Positions 1-11,122 of a stretch of DNA of 64,000 nt are shown here, piece after piece. The notes under the pieces were generated by a model, which saw only the letters and a program-made list of their open reading frames with translations, was not told the DNA's origin and searched no databases. Source of the stretch: Azospirillum brasilense (GTDB lineage: Bacteria > Pseudomonadota > Alphaproteobacteria > Azospirillales > Azospirillaceae). Made by a program: the position numbers and the translations under genes. The DNA is taken from assembly GCF_007827795.1 (NCBI RefSeq), contig NZ_VITI01000016.1:1-64000 (forward strand). The letters run 5' to 3'. Numbering within the stretch: position 1 is the stretch's first letter; every line of letters begins with the position of its first letter.

Positions 1-294
1 GCTTGGTCACTCTGGCGAAGACGCCATCAGCAGCGGGCGCGACGCTCCCACTGGAAACGCCGCACCCAAACCGATAAAGACCAGCTGTAGTACTAACCTA
101 GGGCCACATGCGCCGCCAACCAAGGAAGACGGGCCGTGCGCCGGCTGCATGGCGGTGCACCGGGGCGTTTCCACACGGATGACGGGAATCGATCGCCGAA
201 AAATTGCACGCGGACGAAAGGATAAAACCGTATTAGACTTATTGTCTATCTCCGTTGGCGAGGGCTGCGGAGCGATTGCCGCATAGGGCCGAAC
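1..294. other. Unassigned leader upstream of chemotaxis receptor gene
   Basis: No convincing gene is seen here. One plus-strand frame stays open from the window edge to a TAG at 284-286, but its composition does not resemble a protein domain. The stretch from about 200 is locally AT-rich and carries a perfect 5-bp inverted repeat, TAGAC-TTATT-GTCTA, at 234-248. That lies about 46 nt before the GTG start of the receptor gene and could be part of its promoter or an operator. This is a guess from position only. Confidence 0.3.
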
Positions 295-2373
295 GTGCTG
301 AAAAACCTCTCCCTGACCGCCAAACTGTCCCTGCTGAACGTGCTGGGGCTGTTCATCCTGGCCATCGTGCTGACGCTGGCCTCCAGCCAGGTGCTGAGCG
401 ACCGCAGCGCCGCCTCCGCGCAGGAGCAGCGGGAGCGCAGCATGGCGCTGGCCCACATGCTGCTGAAGCAGAACGGCGCCGACTACACCCTGCGCGACGG
501 CGCGCTTTACGTCGGATCGGTGCGGATCGACGGCGACACCCGGATGGTCGACCAGATCCGCGAGCTGACCGGCGGTGCGGCCACGGTGTTCCGCGGCGAC
601 ACCCGCGTCGCCACCACCGTGCAGAACCCAGACGGCAGCCGGGCCAACGGCACGAAGCTGGGCGCCGGGCCGGTCTTCGACAGCGTCATCACGCAGCGCA
701 AGCCCTACCGCGGCGAGGCCGACATCCTGGGCGAACGCTACTTCACCTCCTACGACCCGCTGCTCGACGCCTCCGGCTCGGTGGTCGGCGTGCTGTTCGT
801 CGGGCTGAAGCGGGCCGACGTGATGAGGGTGGTGGACGAGGTGGAGCGGACCATCCTGGTGGTGGCGCCGCTGGTCACGCTGGCCTTCGGTCTGGTCAGC
901 TTCTTCCTGGTCCGCCGCCAGATGGGCGCGGTGCGGGCGATGAGCGCGACCATGCACGACCTCGCCGCCGACAAGCTGGACGTCGCCGTTCCCGGCCTCG
1001 ACCGCGGCGACGAGATCGGGCAGATGGCCCAGGCGGTGCAGGTGTTCAAGGACAACGCCATCCAGAAAAAGGCGATGGACGAGTCCGAGCGCGCGCGCCT
1101 GGAGGCCGAGCGCCGCGCCGACGAGGCGCAGCGCGCCCGTGAGACGGCCATCGGCGAGGAGATCGCCGCGCTGATCGACGGCGTGTCGAAGGGCGACCTG
1201 TCGCGCCGCCTCGATCTGACCGGCAAGGATGGTTTCTACAAGACCATGTCGGCGGGCATCAACCGCCTGACCGACACCGTGGAGGCGGTCATCGCCGACC
1301 TCGGCGCGGTGCTCAGCGCGCTCGCCCAGGGCGACCTCAACAAGCGGGTGCAGCGCGACTACGAGGGGGCCTTCCAGACGCTGAAGACCGACGTCAACGC
1401 CACCTCCACCAAGCTGTCGGAGATCGTCGGCCAGATCACCCAGGCGGCGGACACAATCGCCTCGGCGGCGGGCGAGGTCTCCATCGGCTCCTCCGACCTC
1501 GCGGAGCGGACGGAGCAGCAGGCCTCCTCGCTGGAGGAGACGGCGGCGAGCATGGAGGAGCTGGGGGCGACCGTACGCTCCAACGCCGACAACGCCCAGC
1601 GCGCCAACGGCATGGCCGCCGACGCCCGCACCGCCGCGGAGTCCGGCGGCACGGTGGCGGACTCCGCCATCGAGGCGATGAAGCGCATCGAGGCGTCGAG
1701 CCGCAAGATCACCGACATCATCGGGGTGATCGACGAGATCGCCTTCCAGACCAACCTGCTGGCGCTGAACGCGGCGGTGGAGGCGGCGCGGGCCGGCGAC
1801 GCCGGGCGCGGCTTCGCCGTGGTGGCGCAGGAGGTGCGCAACCTCGCCCAGCGCTCCGCCCAGGCGTCCAAGGAGATCAAGGGCCTGATCCTCGACAGCG
1901 ACAGCCAGGTGAAGGACGGGGTGGAGCTGGTCAAGAAGGCCGGCGACGCGCTGGAGGGCATCGTGTCGGGCGTCCAGCAGGTCGCCGGGCTGATCGCCGA
2001 GATGGCCTCGGCGTCGAGCGAGCAGGCGGCGGCGCTCGACGAGATCAACGCCACCGTCTCGCAGATGGACGAGATGACCCAGAAGAACGCCGCGCTGGTC
2101 GAGGAGACCACCGCCGCGGCGCAGGCGATGGCCGGTCAGGCGAACGACCTGAAGGGGCTGATCGGCTTCTTCAAGCTGGACCCGCGCGCCGTGCCGGTCG
2201 CCGTTGCGACCACCGCTGCGGCGCCGCGGCACGTCGCGCCAGTTGCCCGTACGGCCGCTCCGGCATCGCGCCCGTCCCGCGCCGCGGCCAAGCCGGCGGC
2301 TCGTGCGGCGGCCCATTCGGGCACCGCGCTCAAGCGCAACGTCAGCGAGGACGACGACTGGAAGGAGTTCTGA
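295..2373 (+). CDS. Methyl-accepting chemotaxis protein with periplasmic Cache-type sensor
   Basis: Transmembrane chemoreceptor of 692 aa. It has a GTG start, TM1 at about residues 11-30, a periplasmic sensor of about 150 residues resembling a single-Cache domain, and TM2 at about 186-206. A HAMP domain (about 207-260), a second HAMP-like region before residue 370 and the long coiled-coil signalling domain follow. The hairpin tip is recognisable from the conserved stretch around [20 protein letters not shown]. An Ala/Pro-rich linker precedes the last five residues, DWKEF, which fit the xWxxF tether by which CheR and CheB dock on receptors. It should signal to the flagellar motor through CheW and CheA, none of which is encoded nearby. 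The ligand cannot be told from sequence. It is an orphan receptor, as is common in Azospirillum. Confidence 0.95.
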   Translation: MLKNLSLTAKLSLLNVLGLFILAIVLTLASSQVLSDRSAASAQEQRERSMALAHMLLKQNGADYTLRDGALYVGSVRIDGDTRMVDQIRELTGGAATVFRGDTRVATTVQNPDGSRANGTKLGAGPVFDSVITQRKPYRGEADILGERYFTSYDPLLDASGSVVGVLFVGLKRADVMRVVDEVERTILVVAPLVTLAFGLVSFFLVRRQMGAVRAMSATMHDLAADKLDVAVPGLDRGDEIGQMAQAVQVFKDNAIQKKAMDESERARLEAERRADEAQRARETAIGEEIAALIDGVSKGDLSRRLDLTGKDGFYKTMSAGINRLTDTVEAVIADLGAVLSALAQGDLNKRVQRDYEGAFQTLKTDVNATSTKLSEIVGQITQAADTIASAAGEVSIGSSDLAERTEQQASSLEETAASMEELGATVRSNADNAQRANGMAADARTAAESGGTVADSAIEAMKRIEASSRKITDIIGVIDEIAFQTNLLALNAAVEAARAGDAGRGFAVVAQEVRNLAQRSAQASKEIKGLILDSDSQVKDGVELVKKAGDALEGIVSGVQQVAGLIAEMASASSEQAAALDEINATVSQMDEMTQKNAALVEETTAAAQAMAGQANDLKGLIGFFKLDPRAVPVAVATTAAAPRHVAPVARTAAPASRPSRAAAKPAARAAAHSGTALKRNVSEDDDWKEF

Positions 2374-2387
2374 GAGGCGAGATCAGC

Positions 2388-2444
2388 CTTGCCCCCACCC
2401 TAACCCTCCCCCGCCCAGCGGGGGAGGGCCGGGGTGGGGGCAAG
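2388..2444. repeat. GC-rich palindromic repeat, copy A (short form)
   Basis: A 57-bp near-perfect palindrome from CTTGCCCCCACCC to GGGGTGGGGGCAAG, with an inner hairpin CCCTCCCCCGC / GCGGGGGAGGG. It lies between the convergent receptor and lipoprotein genes. It shares its arms with the copies at 10981, 49696, 58921 and 63646. It may double as a bidirectional transcription stop. Confidence 0.85.
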
Positions 2445-2459
2445 CCGTAACCCCCCGCC

Positions 2460-2921
2460 TCAGTTCGCGATCGGCGTCGCCTCGATCCTGCGGCGCGGCG
2501 CGGCCTTGATCGAGGGGCCGGCGTTGTCCTCCGGCTTGGCGACCGTTGTCGTCGTGCCGCGGGCCGTCTGGATGGGCGCGCTGCCGCGCAGGCGCAGCAG
2601 ATGAATCCGCACATAGGCGGTCGACCCCACCGCCTGCACCGCCACCCAGTCGGTGCCGCGTGCGCGGCCCAGAACCTTCAGGGGCTGGCCGGGCGGGAAG
2701 GTGGCGACGATGGGCGCGCCGTTGCTCGGCTGCGACCGCAGCGCGGTGGTCTTGTCGGTTTCCCACTCGCCGGAGACAGTGTCGAGCCCGGCCGGGGATG
2801 CGCTGGCGGTCCCCTGCACGACGGGCGCGCGGTTGGTCCGCTGGCCCGTCTGGCAGGCGGTCAGCATCACCGCGCAGGCCACGGCGAGAGAGACGGGAAC
2901 GAGGCGCAGGCGTCTGGTCAT
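2460..2921 (-). CDS. Small lipoprotein with SH3-like domain
   Basis: Predicted 153-aa outer-envelope lipoprotein. The chosen ATG at 2921 gives a compact signal peptide with basic start MTRRLRL, a hydrophobic core and the lipobox LTAC with Cys23 as the lipidated residue. The frame extends upstream to 2999 but that part is hydrophilic and would spoil the signal. Residues about 55-115 resemble a bacterial SH3 domain: a 'ALRSQPS' turn, a Pro/Gly segment 'FPPGQPLKVLG' and 'DWVAVQ'. Such domains usually bind peptidoglycan or peptides. The C-terminal 30 residues are low complexity. It is transcribed toward repeat copy A. No specific function can be assigned. Confidence 0.75.
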   Translation of the reverse strand: MTRRLRLVPVSLAVACAVMLTACQTGQRTNRAPVVQGTASASPAGLDTVSGEWETDKTTALRSQPSNGAPIVATFPPGQPLKVLGRARGTDWVAVQAVGSTAYVRIHLLRLRGSAPIQTARGTTTTVAKPEDNAGPSIKAAPRRRIEATPIAN

Positions 2922-3049
2922 CACGGACTCTGTCGGGTAGCCCTTTCGATCGGACGACCATACAGGATGGCCCCCACCCGCGCCACCGCGCCGCGGCAAA
3001 GCCGCTATGCACTGTTTGTGGCAGGAAAGTGGCGCCGCCGGTTCCAGTC

Positions 3050-3388
3050 CTAGGCGAGGACGCCCAGCTGCCAGACGAAGAAGACGCCGAGCGCCACGGC
3101 GATGGTGAGGAGCTGCTTGCCCGTCACCACGCAGGCCAGGACGGCGGCCAGCGCGCCGACCAGTTGAGGGTTCCCCCAGGTCAGCTCCAATCCCTCGCCG
3201 TTCGGGGACAGGATCATCGGCACGATGATGGCGGTCAGCACCGTCACCGGGACGAAGCCCAGCGCCTGCTTCAGCAGCGGCGGGAAAACCACCCGGTCGC
3301 CCAGCACGAACAGCGCCGCCTTCACGAAGACGGTGACCGCCGCCATGCCCAGGATCATGACGGTGTTGGTCAGGACGGTCCCGCTCAT
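3050..3388 (-). CDS. azlD: AzlD family small subunit of branched-chain amino acid exporter
   Basis: Small integral membrane protein of 112 aa with about four hydrophobic segments, the typical size and profile of AzlD (YgaH-like), the partner of AzlC. The pair forms a branched-chain amino acid exporter in the cytoplasmic membrane. Its ATG overlaps the azlC stop codon in an ATGA, which implies translational coupling. The open frame runs far upstream through azlC in another frame, but only the last 112 residues look like protein. Residues such as PVTVLTAIIVPMIL match the family by memory. The substrate could be another amino acid, since some family members are only loosely characterised. Confidence 0.9.
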   Translation of the reverse strand: MSGTVLTNTVMILGMAAVTVFVKAALFVLGDRVVFPPLLKQALGFVPVTVLTAIIVPMILSPNGEGLELTWGNPQLVGALAAVLACVVTGKQLLTIAVALGVFFVWQLGVLA

Positions 3389-4113
3389 GCCGCTTCCTCC
3401 TCCCGCCGTCCAGCCTCCAGCCCGCCGGAGCGCCAGCGCTGCAGGGCCATCCCGACGGTGACGCCGGCCACCACGGCGGCCATCAGCCCCAGCTTGTAGG
3501 GCACGTCCTGTCCCAGATAGGCCACGGCACCCGCCGCCACCGCCGCCGCGAAGTTGGGCAGGCTGGCGAGCTGCGGAACGACGATGGCGATGAAGGTGGC
3601 GACCATCGCGAAATCGAGCCCAAGCGACTGGAGCTGCGGAAAGGCCGCGCCGAACAGCAGCCCGACCAGGGTCCAGAACTGCCAGTTCGCGTACATCGAC
3701 AGGCAGGAGCCCAGAAAGTACCAGTGCCCGAGCGGCGCCCGCGGATGCCGGGCGTAATAGCCGGCCATCACCGCGAAGGTCTCGTCCGTCAGGAAGAAGC
3801 CCAGCGTCCAGCGCCAGCGCGCCGGCAGATGGGCGACGTGCGGCAGCAGCGTGGCGGCGTAGAGGGCGTGGCGCAGGTTCACGATCAGGGTGGTCAGCCA
3901 GATCACCGCCAGCCCGGCGTGGCCGGCCACCAGACCGAGCGCGATGAACTGGCTGGATCCCGCGAAGACCGACAGGGACATGAGCTGCCCCTGCCACGCC
4001 GCCAGCGGCCCGGTGGCCACCAGCGTGCCGAAGATTATCCCGAAGGGCGCCGCGCCGATGACCATCGGCAGGGTGTCGCGGGCGCCGGCGGCAAAGCTGG
4101 ATCGTCTGGTCAT
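3385..4113 (-). CDS. azlC: AzlC family large subunit of branched-chain amino acid exporter
   Basis: Polytopic membrane protein of 242 aa. Family features are the early 'GAAPFGIIFGTLV' segment, the 'FAGSSQFIALGL' segment and 'NLRHALYAATLLPH', all conserved in AzlC/YgaZ proteins. It should form the exporter with AzlD, whose gene overlaps its stop by 4 nt. It starts with ATG at 4113 and faces a divergent gene beginning at 4323. The roughly 210-bp gap between them presumably holds both promoters. No Lrp-type regulator gene is adjacent, although azl genes in other bacteria are often next to one. The charged tail GRREEEAA is cytoplasmic-looking. Confidence 0.92.
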   Translation of the reverse strand: MTRRSSFAAGARDTLPMVIGAAPFGIIFGTLVATGPLAAWQGQLMSLSVFAGSSQFIALGLVAGHAGLAVIWLTTLIVNLRHALYAATLLPHVAHLPARWRWTLGFFLTDETFAVMAGYYARHPRAPLGHWYFLGSCLSMYANWQFWTLVGLLFGAAFPQLQSLGLDFAMVATFIAIVVPQLASLPNFAAAVAAGAVAYLGQDVPYKLGLMAAVVAGVTVGMALQRWRSGGLEAGRREEEAA

Positions 4114-4322
4114 GATCGTTCTGAAGCGTCTTGTCGGACCGGTCCGTGGAACGGCGTCGGGCTGCGGACCATAGCGCTGCGACGGGCCATCCGCCCGCCT
4201 TTTATTGTCCGGGAGACAAGTCCATCCGGCTCCGCTTACCCTTGTGGGGTTACCGCCTCCGATGGGGCCGGGGTGCCAGGGGAGGGCTTTCCATCCGCCC
4301 GCCTTTCCGGCAGGCTGGTCCC

Positions 4323-4982
4323 ATGAAGCCCGATTCCTGCTTCGAGTTTCCCGTCCACACGGCGGGGGAGCGTGCGGCGGACGCGGTCATCCACGCCATC
4401 GGCGTGATCGCCGGCCTGATCGGCGCGTCCTGGCTGCTGGTCGTGACGGCGGGCCACGCCTCCGCGACCGAGATGGTGTCGCTGGTCGCCTACGGCGCCG
4501 GGCTGGTCGGCATGCTGACCGCCTCCGCCGCCTACAACCTGGCACCGCCGGGGCGGCGCAAGGCGGTGCTGCGGCGGATCGACCACGCGATGATCTATGT
4601 GATGATCGCCGGAAGCTACACCCCCTTCACCCTGAACCGGCTGGACGGCGCCGCGGGAATCCCGCTGGGCATCGCGGTGTGGGTGGTGGCTCTGGGCGGG
4701 GCGGGGCTGAAGCTGTTCGCGTCCTGGCGGTACGAGCGGCTGGGCTTCGTGCTTTATCTCGGGCTCGGCTGGGCCATCCTGTCGGTGGCCGAACCGCTGT
4801 GGCGGTCGCTGTCCCCGGTCACGCTCGCCCTGCTGGCGGCGGGCGGGGTGGTCTACACGGTGGGGGCCTTCATCCACACAATGGACCGTCTGCCCTACAA
4901 CATCCCGGTCTGGCACGCGCTGGTCGTCGTGGCGGCCTCCTGCCACTTCGCCGCGGTGGCGCGGGAATTCGTGGTGACGTGA
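4323..4982 (+). CDS. Hemolysin III / PAQR family membrane protein
   Basis: Integral membrane protein of 219 aa with seven hydrophobic segments. An N-terminal 'ERAADAVIHAIGVIAG' motif, 'RIDHAMIYVMIAGSYTPF' in the middle and a C-terminal 'WHALVVVAASCHF' provide the conserved His/Asp/Ser set of the PAQR/hemolysin III superfamily (YqfA type). These residues coordinate zinc in characterised members, which are proposed hydrolases. True haemolytic activity is not implied by the name. ATG 4323 is chosen because the conserved 'H' motif begins shortly after it; the frame is open further upstream to 4131 but with no family similarity. It converges on clpB with a hairpin between them. Confidence 0.9.
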   Translation: MKPDSCFEFPVHTAGERAADAVIHAIGVIAGLIGASWLLVVTAGHASATEMVSLVAYGAGLVGMLTASAAYNLAPPGRRKAVLRRIDHAMIYVMIAGSYTPFTLNRLDGAAGIPLGIAVWVVALGGAGLKLFASWRYERLGFVLYLGLGWAILSVAEPLWRSLSPVTLALLAAGGVVYTVGAFIHTMDRLPYNIPVWHALVVVAASCHFAAVAREFVVT

Positions 4983-4986
4983 CGAA

Positions 4987-5012
4987 CGAGGGGCCTCGCG
5001 AAAGGCCCCTCG
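4987..5012. terminator. Hairpin between convergent hlyIII-like gene and clpB
   Basis: A 10-bp perfect stem, CGAGGGGCCT / AGGCCCCTCG, with a 6-nt loop, just after the hemolysin III stop and just beyond the clpB stop. No T-run follows on either side, so it may be a weak or bidirectional terminator. Confidence 0.6.
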
Positions 5013-5022
5013 CCACACGTCA

Positions 5023-7653
<2,631 letters not shown>

Positions 7654-7747
7654 GATGTGCTCCCTTCATCGCCGACCGTCCGCGAGGCAGCCCGGTCAGT
7701 CCGATCCACGTTACCAGTGCGATCCGCAAGGATGCATGCGTCGCCGT

Positions 7748-7777
7748 AGATGTGGGAGAGGCCCATCCGTATGCAAG
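7748..7777 (-). promoter_or_regulatory. Candidate sigma-32 (RpoH) heat-shock promoter of clpB
   Basis: On the minus strand, CTTGCAT, a 15-nt spacer and CCACATCT. This matches the classical RpoH pattern CTTGAAA-N13-17-CCCCATNT at 7 of 8 bases in the -10 box. It lies 95-125 bp before the clpB start, where a heat-shock promoter is expected. Confidence 0.65.
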
Positions 7778-7870
7778 ACCCCCCGAGGTGCGTGGTTATT
7801 GCTTTTGTCGGACCCGCGCCGAAAGGGTGGCTTTCCGCGGCCCCCCGGATAGGGCTAGGGTTTTCGTTCA

Positions 7871-8446
7871 ATGCCACGGAATGCTTTTTTCATGACGGCG
7901 ACGCCCACCAGCACCTCGCGCAACCCCTCACCCACGGCCCTGCGGCCCACTCTGACCTCCCCCCTGTTGCGGCTGGCCTGGCACGGCCGCAACGTCTGGC
8001 ATTGGGTGGCGCGTCCGCTGACCATGGGGGTGCGGGGAATCATCCTGGACGACTCGGGCACCGGAGGGGGCGCCGGGGGCGGTCCGGCCTCGGTCCTGCT
8101 GATCCGTCACAGCTATGTCGGCGGCTGGCATTTTCCGGGCGGTGGAGTCGGAAAAGGGGAGACGCTGGTGGAGGCCATGCGGCGCGAGGTGCGGGAAGAG
8201 GTCGGGTTGACCGTGGAGAGCGGCCCGCAGCCCTTCGGCGTCTACGCCCGCTTCCGGCACGGGGCGAGCGACCATGTGGCGGTCTTCGTCGCGCAAGGAT
8301 GGTCGGGAACGCTGCGGGCCGATGGGGTGGAGATCCTGGAGGCGCACTTCTTCCCGCTGGACCGGCTGCCGGAGGACACCTCCCCCGCGACGCGGCGGCG
8401 AATCGCCGAGTTCCAGGGTCGGGAGCCTTTGGCCGAGCGGTGGTGA
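7871..8446 (+). CDS. NUDIX hydrolase
   Basis: Cytosolic nucleotide-diphosphate hydrolase of 191 aa. The Nudix box is visible around residues 95-117: GGGVGKGETLVEAMRRE followed by VREEVGL, with the Gx5Ex7REUxEExGU spacing intact and thus the Mg-binding Glu residues present. The preceding 'LLIRHSYVGGWHFPGGG' is the usual lead-in. The substrate is unknown; the family covers NDP-sugars, dinucleoside polyphosphates, oxidised nucleotides and others. The first ATG is at 7871; an internal ATG at 7892 would remove 7 residues and is also possible. It is divergent from clpB and precedes the MOSC gene by under 60 nt, so the two may be cotranscribed. Confidence 0.92.
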   Translation: MPRNAFFMTATPTSTSRNPSPTALRPTLTSPLLRLAWHGRNVWHWVARPLTMGVRGIILDDSGTGGGAGGGPASVLLIRHSYVGGWHFPGGGVGKGETLVEAMRREVREEVGLTVESGPQPFGVYARFRHGASDHVAVFVAQGWSGTLRADGVEILEAHFFPLDRLPEDTSPATRRRIAEFQGREPLAERW

Positions 8447-8503
8447 CGGTTTTCGATTGCGACGGTTGACAGAAGCGAACCGGTCCCACCATTGTGCGAT
8501 GCA

Positions 8504-9298
8504 ATGCCCGCGACCGTCGCCGCCATACGCCGCTACCCCGTGAAGGGGCTGAGCGGCCAGGATCTTCCCGCCGTTGACCTCGTCACCGGCCAACCCATCC
8601 CCTTTGACCGGCGCTTCGGCCTGCTGCACGGCCCGGCGGCCCAGACCGCGGATGTCGAGGGCTGGCGCCCCAACGAGGATTTCTTCACGCTCGACCGGAA
8701 CGAGAAGCTGGCGCTGCTCGACACCGAGTTCGACGAGGCCACCCAGTCGCTGATCATCCGGCGCGGCGGCAAGCCGGTGTCGCGCGGGCGCCTGGACCAG
8801 CCGATGGGCCGGATGCTGGTCGAGCAGTTCTTCGCCGCCTATCTGGCCGGCGCGGCTCCCGGCCTGCCCAAGCTGGCCGAGGCCAGGCACCCGGCGCAGG
8901 GCGGCGGCTTTTCCTTCACCGACCGGGAAGAGGCCGCGGTCTCCATCCTCAATCTCGCCAGCGTGCGCGATCTGGAGGAGCGGGTGGCCAAGCAGCCGGT
9001 CGATCCGCGGCGCTTCCGCGCCAACCTGATGATCGACGGGCTGGAGCCCTGGGTGGAACGCCAGTGGATCGGCGCGCTGCTGTGCGTCGGCGGCGTCACC
9101 CTGCGCATCTGCGACCATAAGGACTGCCGGCCGTCCAGCGAGGTCAATCCGGCGACCGGCGCGCGCGACCTCAACACGCTTCCCATCCTGGAACGCGGTT
9201 ACGACCACACGCAGTGCGGCGTCTATGCCCGGGTGGTGCATGGGGGCCGGATCGCGGTGGGCGACCCGGTGTCGTTGGCCGAAGACCTGCCGGCCTGA
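8504..9298 (+). CDS. MOSC domain protein with N-terminal beta-barrel
   Basis: Protein of 264 aa with an N-terminal MOSC_N-like barrel (opening 'IRRYPVKGLSGQDLPAVDL') and a C-terminal MOSC domain. The conserved 'RFRANLMIDGLEPWVE' and the terminal 'CGVYARVVHGGRIAVGDPV' with its Cys mark the domain. MOSC proteins bind a sulfur-carrying or molybdenum cofactor; mARC and YcbX are relatives. ATG 8504 is preferred over an in-frame TTG at 8492 because the conserved barrel begins right after it. It ends in a tandem 16-bp repeat whose first unit contains its stop codon. A role in reduction of N-hydroxylated compounds, as for YcbX, is possible but unproven. Confidence 0.9.
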   Translation: MPATVAAIRRYPVKGLSGQDLPAVDLVTGQPIPFDRRFGLLHGPAAQTADVEGWRPNEDFFTLDRNEKLALLDTEFDEATQSLIIRRGGKPVSRGRLDQPMGRMLVEQFFAAYLAGAAPGLPKLAEARHPAQGGGFSFTDREEAAVSILNLASVRDLEERVAKQPVDPRRFRANLMIDGLEPWVERQWIGALLCVGGVTLRICDHKDCRPSSEVNPATGARDLNTLPILERGYDHTQCGVYARVVHGGRIAVGDPVSLAEDLPA

Positions 9299-9356
9299 AA
9301 CCGAACATTCCTGAAACCGGCCAGTCCTAAAGCCGGCCAGTCCTGAAACCGGGTGT
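9294..9356. repeat. Four-unit 16-bp tandem repeat
   Basis: Units begin at 9294, 9310, 9326 and 9342 with the form CCTGAAACCGGCCAGT. Units 1 and 4 diverge at their 3' ends and unit 3 has two changes. The MOSC stop TGA lies inside unit 1. The repeat fills the gap between the MOSC gene and the convergent DUF4167 gene. Confidence 0.8.
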
Positions 9357-9394
9357 CGCCGGCCTCGGGACTGACGGGCGTCAGACTCTTTGTA

Positions 9395-9835
9395 TCAGGC
9401 GCTCATCGGGGTGCGTTCGTCGGCAACGGTGTCGGACTCGTCGCCCATCTCGCCGTCGTCCTCGTCCTCCGCCGAACCGCCCATGCTGGGCTGCGGGCCG
9501 AGGCCCGCGGTGCCGACGTTGCCGCGCTGGCGGTTTTCCGATTCCTGGATCTGGTTGATGATGCGGAAATAATGCTCCGCATGCTGCATGTAGTTTTCCG
9601 CCTGGACGCGGTCGCCGGACGAGGAGGCGTCGCGGGCCAGCGCCAGATACTTCTCATGGACCTGCCACGCGTTGCCGCGGATGCGCACGTCCGGACCATT
9701 GCTGTCGAAGGTCTGGTGACGCAGCGGAACGTTCTGCCGGCGGTTGCCGCCGCCACCTCCGCCGCCGCCACCTCCGCCACCACCGCCGCCGTTGCCACGA
9801 CCGCGCGAGCGCCTGGAGTTCGGTCCTTGTCTCAT
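9395..9835 (-). CDS. DUF4167 domain protein with polyglycine tract
   Basis: Alphaproteobacterial protein of 146 aa. The chosen ATG at 9835 begins MRQGPNSRRSRGRGN, the basic RNA-binding-like opening typical of DUF4167. A run of about 15 glycines follows, then the conserved core 'NVPLRHQTFDSNGPDVRIRG' and 'ENYMQHAEHYFRIINQIQE', and an acidic tail. The frame extends upstream to 9946 without family features. DUF4167 genes usually follow prfA-prmC; here the gene lies 286 bp downstream of prmC on the same strand. The Arg/Gly-rich head suggests nucleic-acid or ribosome binding, an inference only. The Gly tract is encoded by a GGC/GGT-type microsatellite that could vary in length. Confidence 0.88.
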   Translation of the reverse strand: MRQGPNSRRSRGRGNGGGGGGGGGGGGGGGNRRQNVPLRHQTFDSNGPDVRIRGNAWQVHEKYLALARDASSSGDRVQAENYMQHAEHYFRIINQIQESENRQRGNVGTAGLGPQPSMGGSAEDEDDGEMGDESDTVADERTPMSA

Positions 9836-10121
9836 TTGGCTCTTATGGCCCCATGTAAGAGAAGTGCAATCCCGCGAACGCCCTGGCTGACCATCCGGTC
9901 GCCGAGCCCGCCGCGGAACCAACCGCGGATGGGTCGCAGGGATCAAATCGACGCGCCCAACCGATCAACCGGTCTGCCTTCTCGGACGTCCGCCCAACCG
10001 CGCGGGGTTTCCGGAGGCCATGGGACGCCCTGGGATGATCGTCCCTGGGCCATCGTCGTACTTGCACCCTACTGGGGACCGCGCGCCAATCCAACCTTTT
10101 TTTTGGGGGGATGGGGCGAAA

Positions 10122-10976
10122 TCACACGCGCTTCCACCCCAGGACACAGCGTTCCACGCCGCCCAGATCCCGGAAGACGCCCGCCGGTTCCAGCCCGGCG
10201 GCGGCCAGCAGCCCCGTCACGTCCGCCGCCTGGCCTTGCCCGACCTCCAGCCCGGCCAGACCGCCCGGCTGGAGCAGGTCCGGAAGCTGGGAGGCGATGA
10301 TCCGGTAAGCGTTCAGCCCGTCCGCGCCGCCGTCCAGCGCGCGCAGCGGGTCGTGCTCCCGCACCTCCGGGTCCAGGGCGGCGATGTCGGCGCTGGGGAT
10401 GTAGGGCGGGTTGGAGACGACGACGGCGAACCGCTCGGCCAGCCCGGCGCCCCAGTTCCCGGTCTGGAAGCGCGCCCGCTCCGCCAGCCCGTTGCGCGCC
10501 GCGTTTTCCGTGGCGGCGGCCACCGCGCCGGGGCTGAGATCGACGCCAAGGCCGCTGGCGTTGGGCAGTTCGGCCAGCAGGGCCAGCAGGATGCAACCGG
10601 TGCCGGTGCCGAGGTCGAGCAGCCGCAGCGGCGCGTTGCGGTCGGACAGGGCCTTCAGCACCGCTTCCACCAGCGTCTCGGTGTCGGGACGGGGTTCGAG
10701 GGTGTCGGGGGTGAGGGCGAGGTCGATCGTCCAGAACTCACGATGGCCCAGGATGCGCCCCACCGGCTCCCGCGCCGCCCGCCGCTCGACCAGGGCGAGG
10801 AGGCGCGCGGTGTCCGGTTCGGGCACGGGGTCGTTGGCCCGGGTGAACAGGTCATGGCGGGTGACGCCCAGCGCGTGCTCGACCAGAAGGCGCGCGTCGA
10901 GGTCGGGGGTGTCCACCCCGGCCTCGCGCAGGCGGGCCTCGGCGGTGCGGCGGAGTTGGTGAAGCGTGATGGTCAT
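10122..10976 (-). CDS. prmC: Peptide chain release factor N5-glutamine methyltransferase PrmC
   Basis: Cytosolic SAM-dependent enzyme of 284 aa that methylates the Gln of the GGQ motif in RF1 and RF2. The N-terminal helical domain (to about 75) contacts the release factor. The Rossmann core carries 'LLDLGTGTGCILLALL' for SAM and the catalytic NPPY in 'VVVSNPPYIP'. Its partner gene prfA lies upstream on the same strand but is separated by 516 bp holding repeat copy B and an opposite-strand DUF559 gene. The repeat ends only 4 nt before the ATG, so its GGTGGGGGC arm occupies the ribosome-binding position. Confidence 0.96.
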   Translation of the reverse strand: MTITLHQLRRTAEARLREAGVDTPDLDARLLVEHALGVTRHDLFTRANDPVPEPDTARLLALVERRAAREPVGRILGHREFWTIDLALTPDTLEPRPDTETLVEAVLKALSDRNAPLRLLDLGTGTGCILLALLAELPNASGLGVDLSPGAVAAATENAARNGLAERARFQTGNWGAGLAERFAVVVSNPPYIPSADIAALDPEVREHDPLRALDGGADGLNAYRIIASQLPDLLQPGGLAGLEVGQGQAADVTGLLAAAGLEPAGVFRDLGGVERCVLGWKRV

Positions 10977-10980
10977 GAAT

Positions 10981-11100
10981 TGCCCCCACCCTCCCCATGC
11001 GCTGCATGGGTCCCCTCCCTCCCCCGCTGCGCAGGGGAGGGCGATTGATGCGACGTCCTATCCCCTCCCCTGCGCAGCGGGGGAGGGTTAGGGTGGGGGC
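10981..11100. repeat. GC-rich palindromic repeat, copy B (compound form)
   Basis: A 120-bp element running from TGCCCCCACC to GGGTGGGGGC. It contains two mutually inverted blocks, CCCTCCCCCGCTGCGCAGG near 11018 and its reverse complement near 11063, around a central spacer, plus an extra segment at about 10997-11013. It lies between the prmC start and the DUF559 gene, 22 bp from the latter's ATG. Confidence 0.85.
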
Positions 11101-11122
11101 CCGTGTTGCCACACGAGCGCCT

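Noticed and set aside
7-2316. 769-aa open frame on the minus strand opposite the chemoreceptor gene
   Set aside because: It is antisense to a clear MCP with all domains. Its His/Arg/Asp-rich, low-complexity sequence is the usual mirror of high-GC third positions.
10090-10112. T8G6 homopolymer downstream of prmC as a terminator
   Set aside because: It reads T-rich on the plus strand, while prmC is on the minus strand, and no stem precedes it on the correct side.
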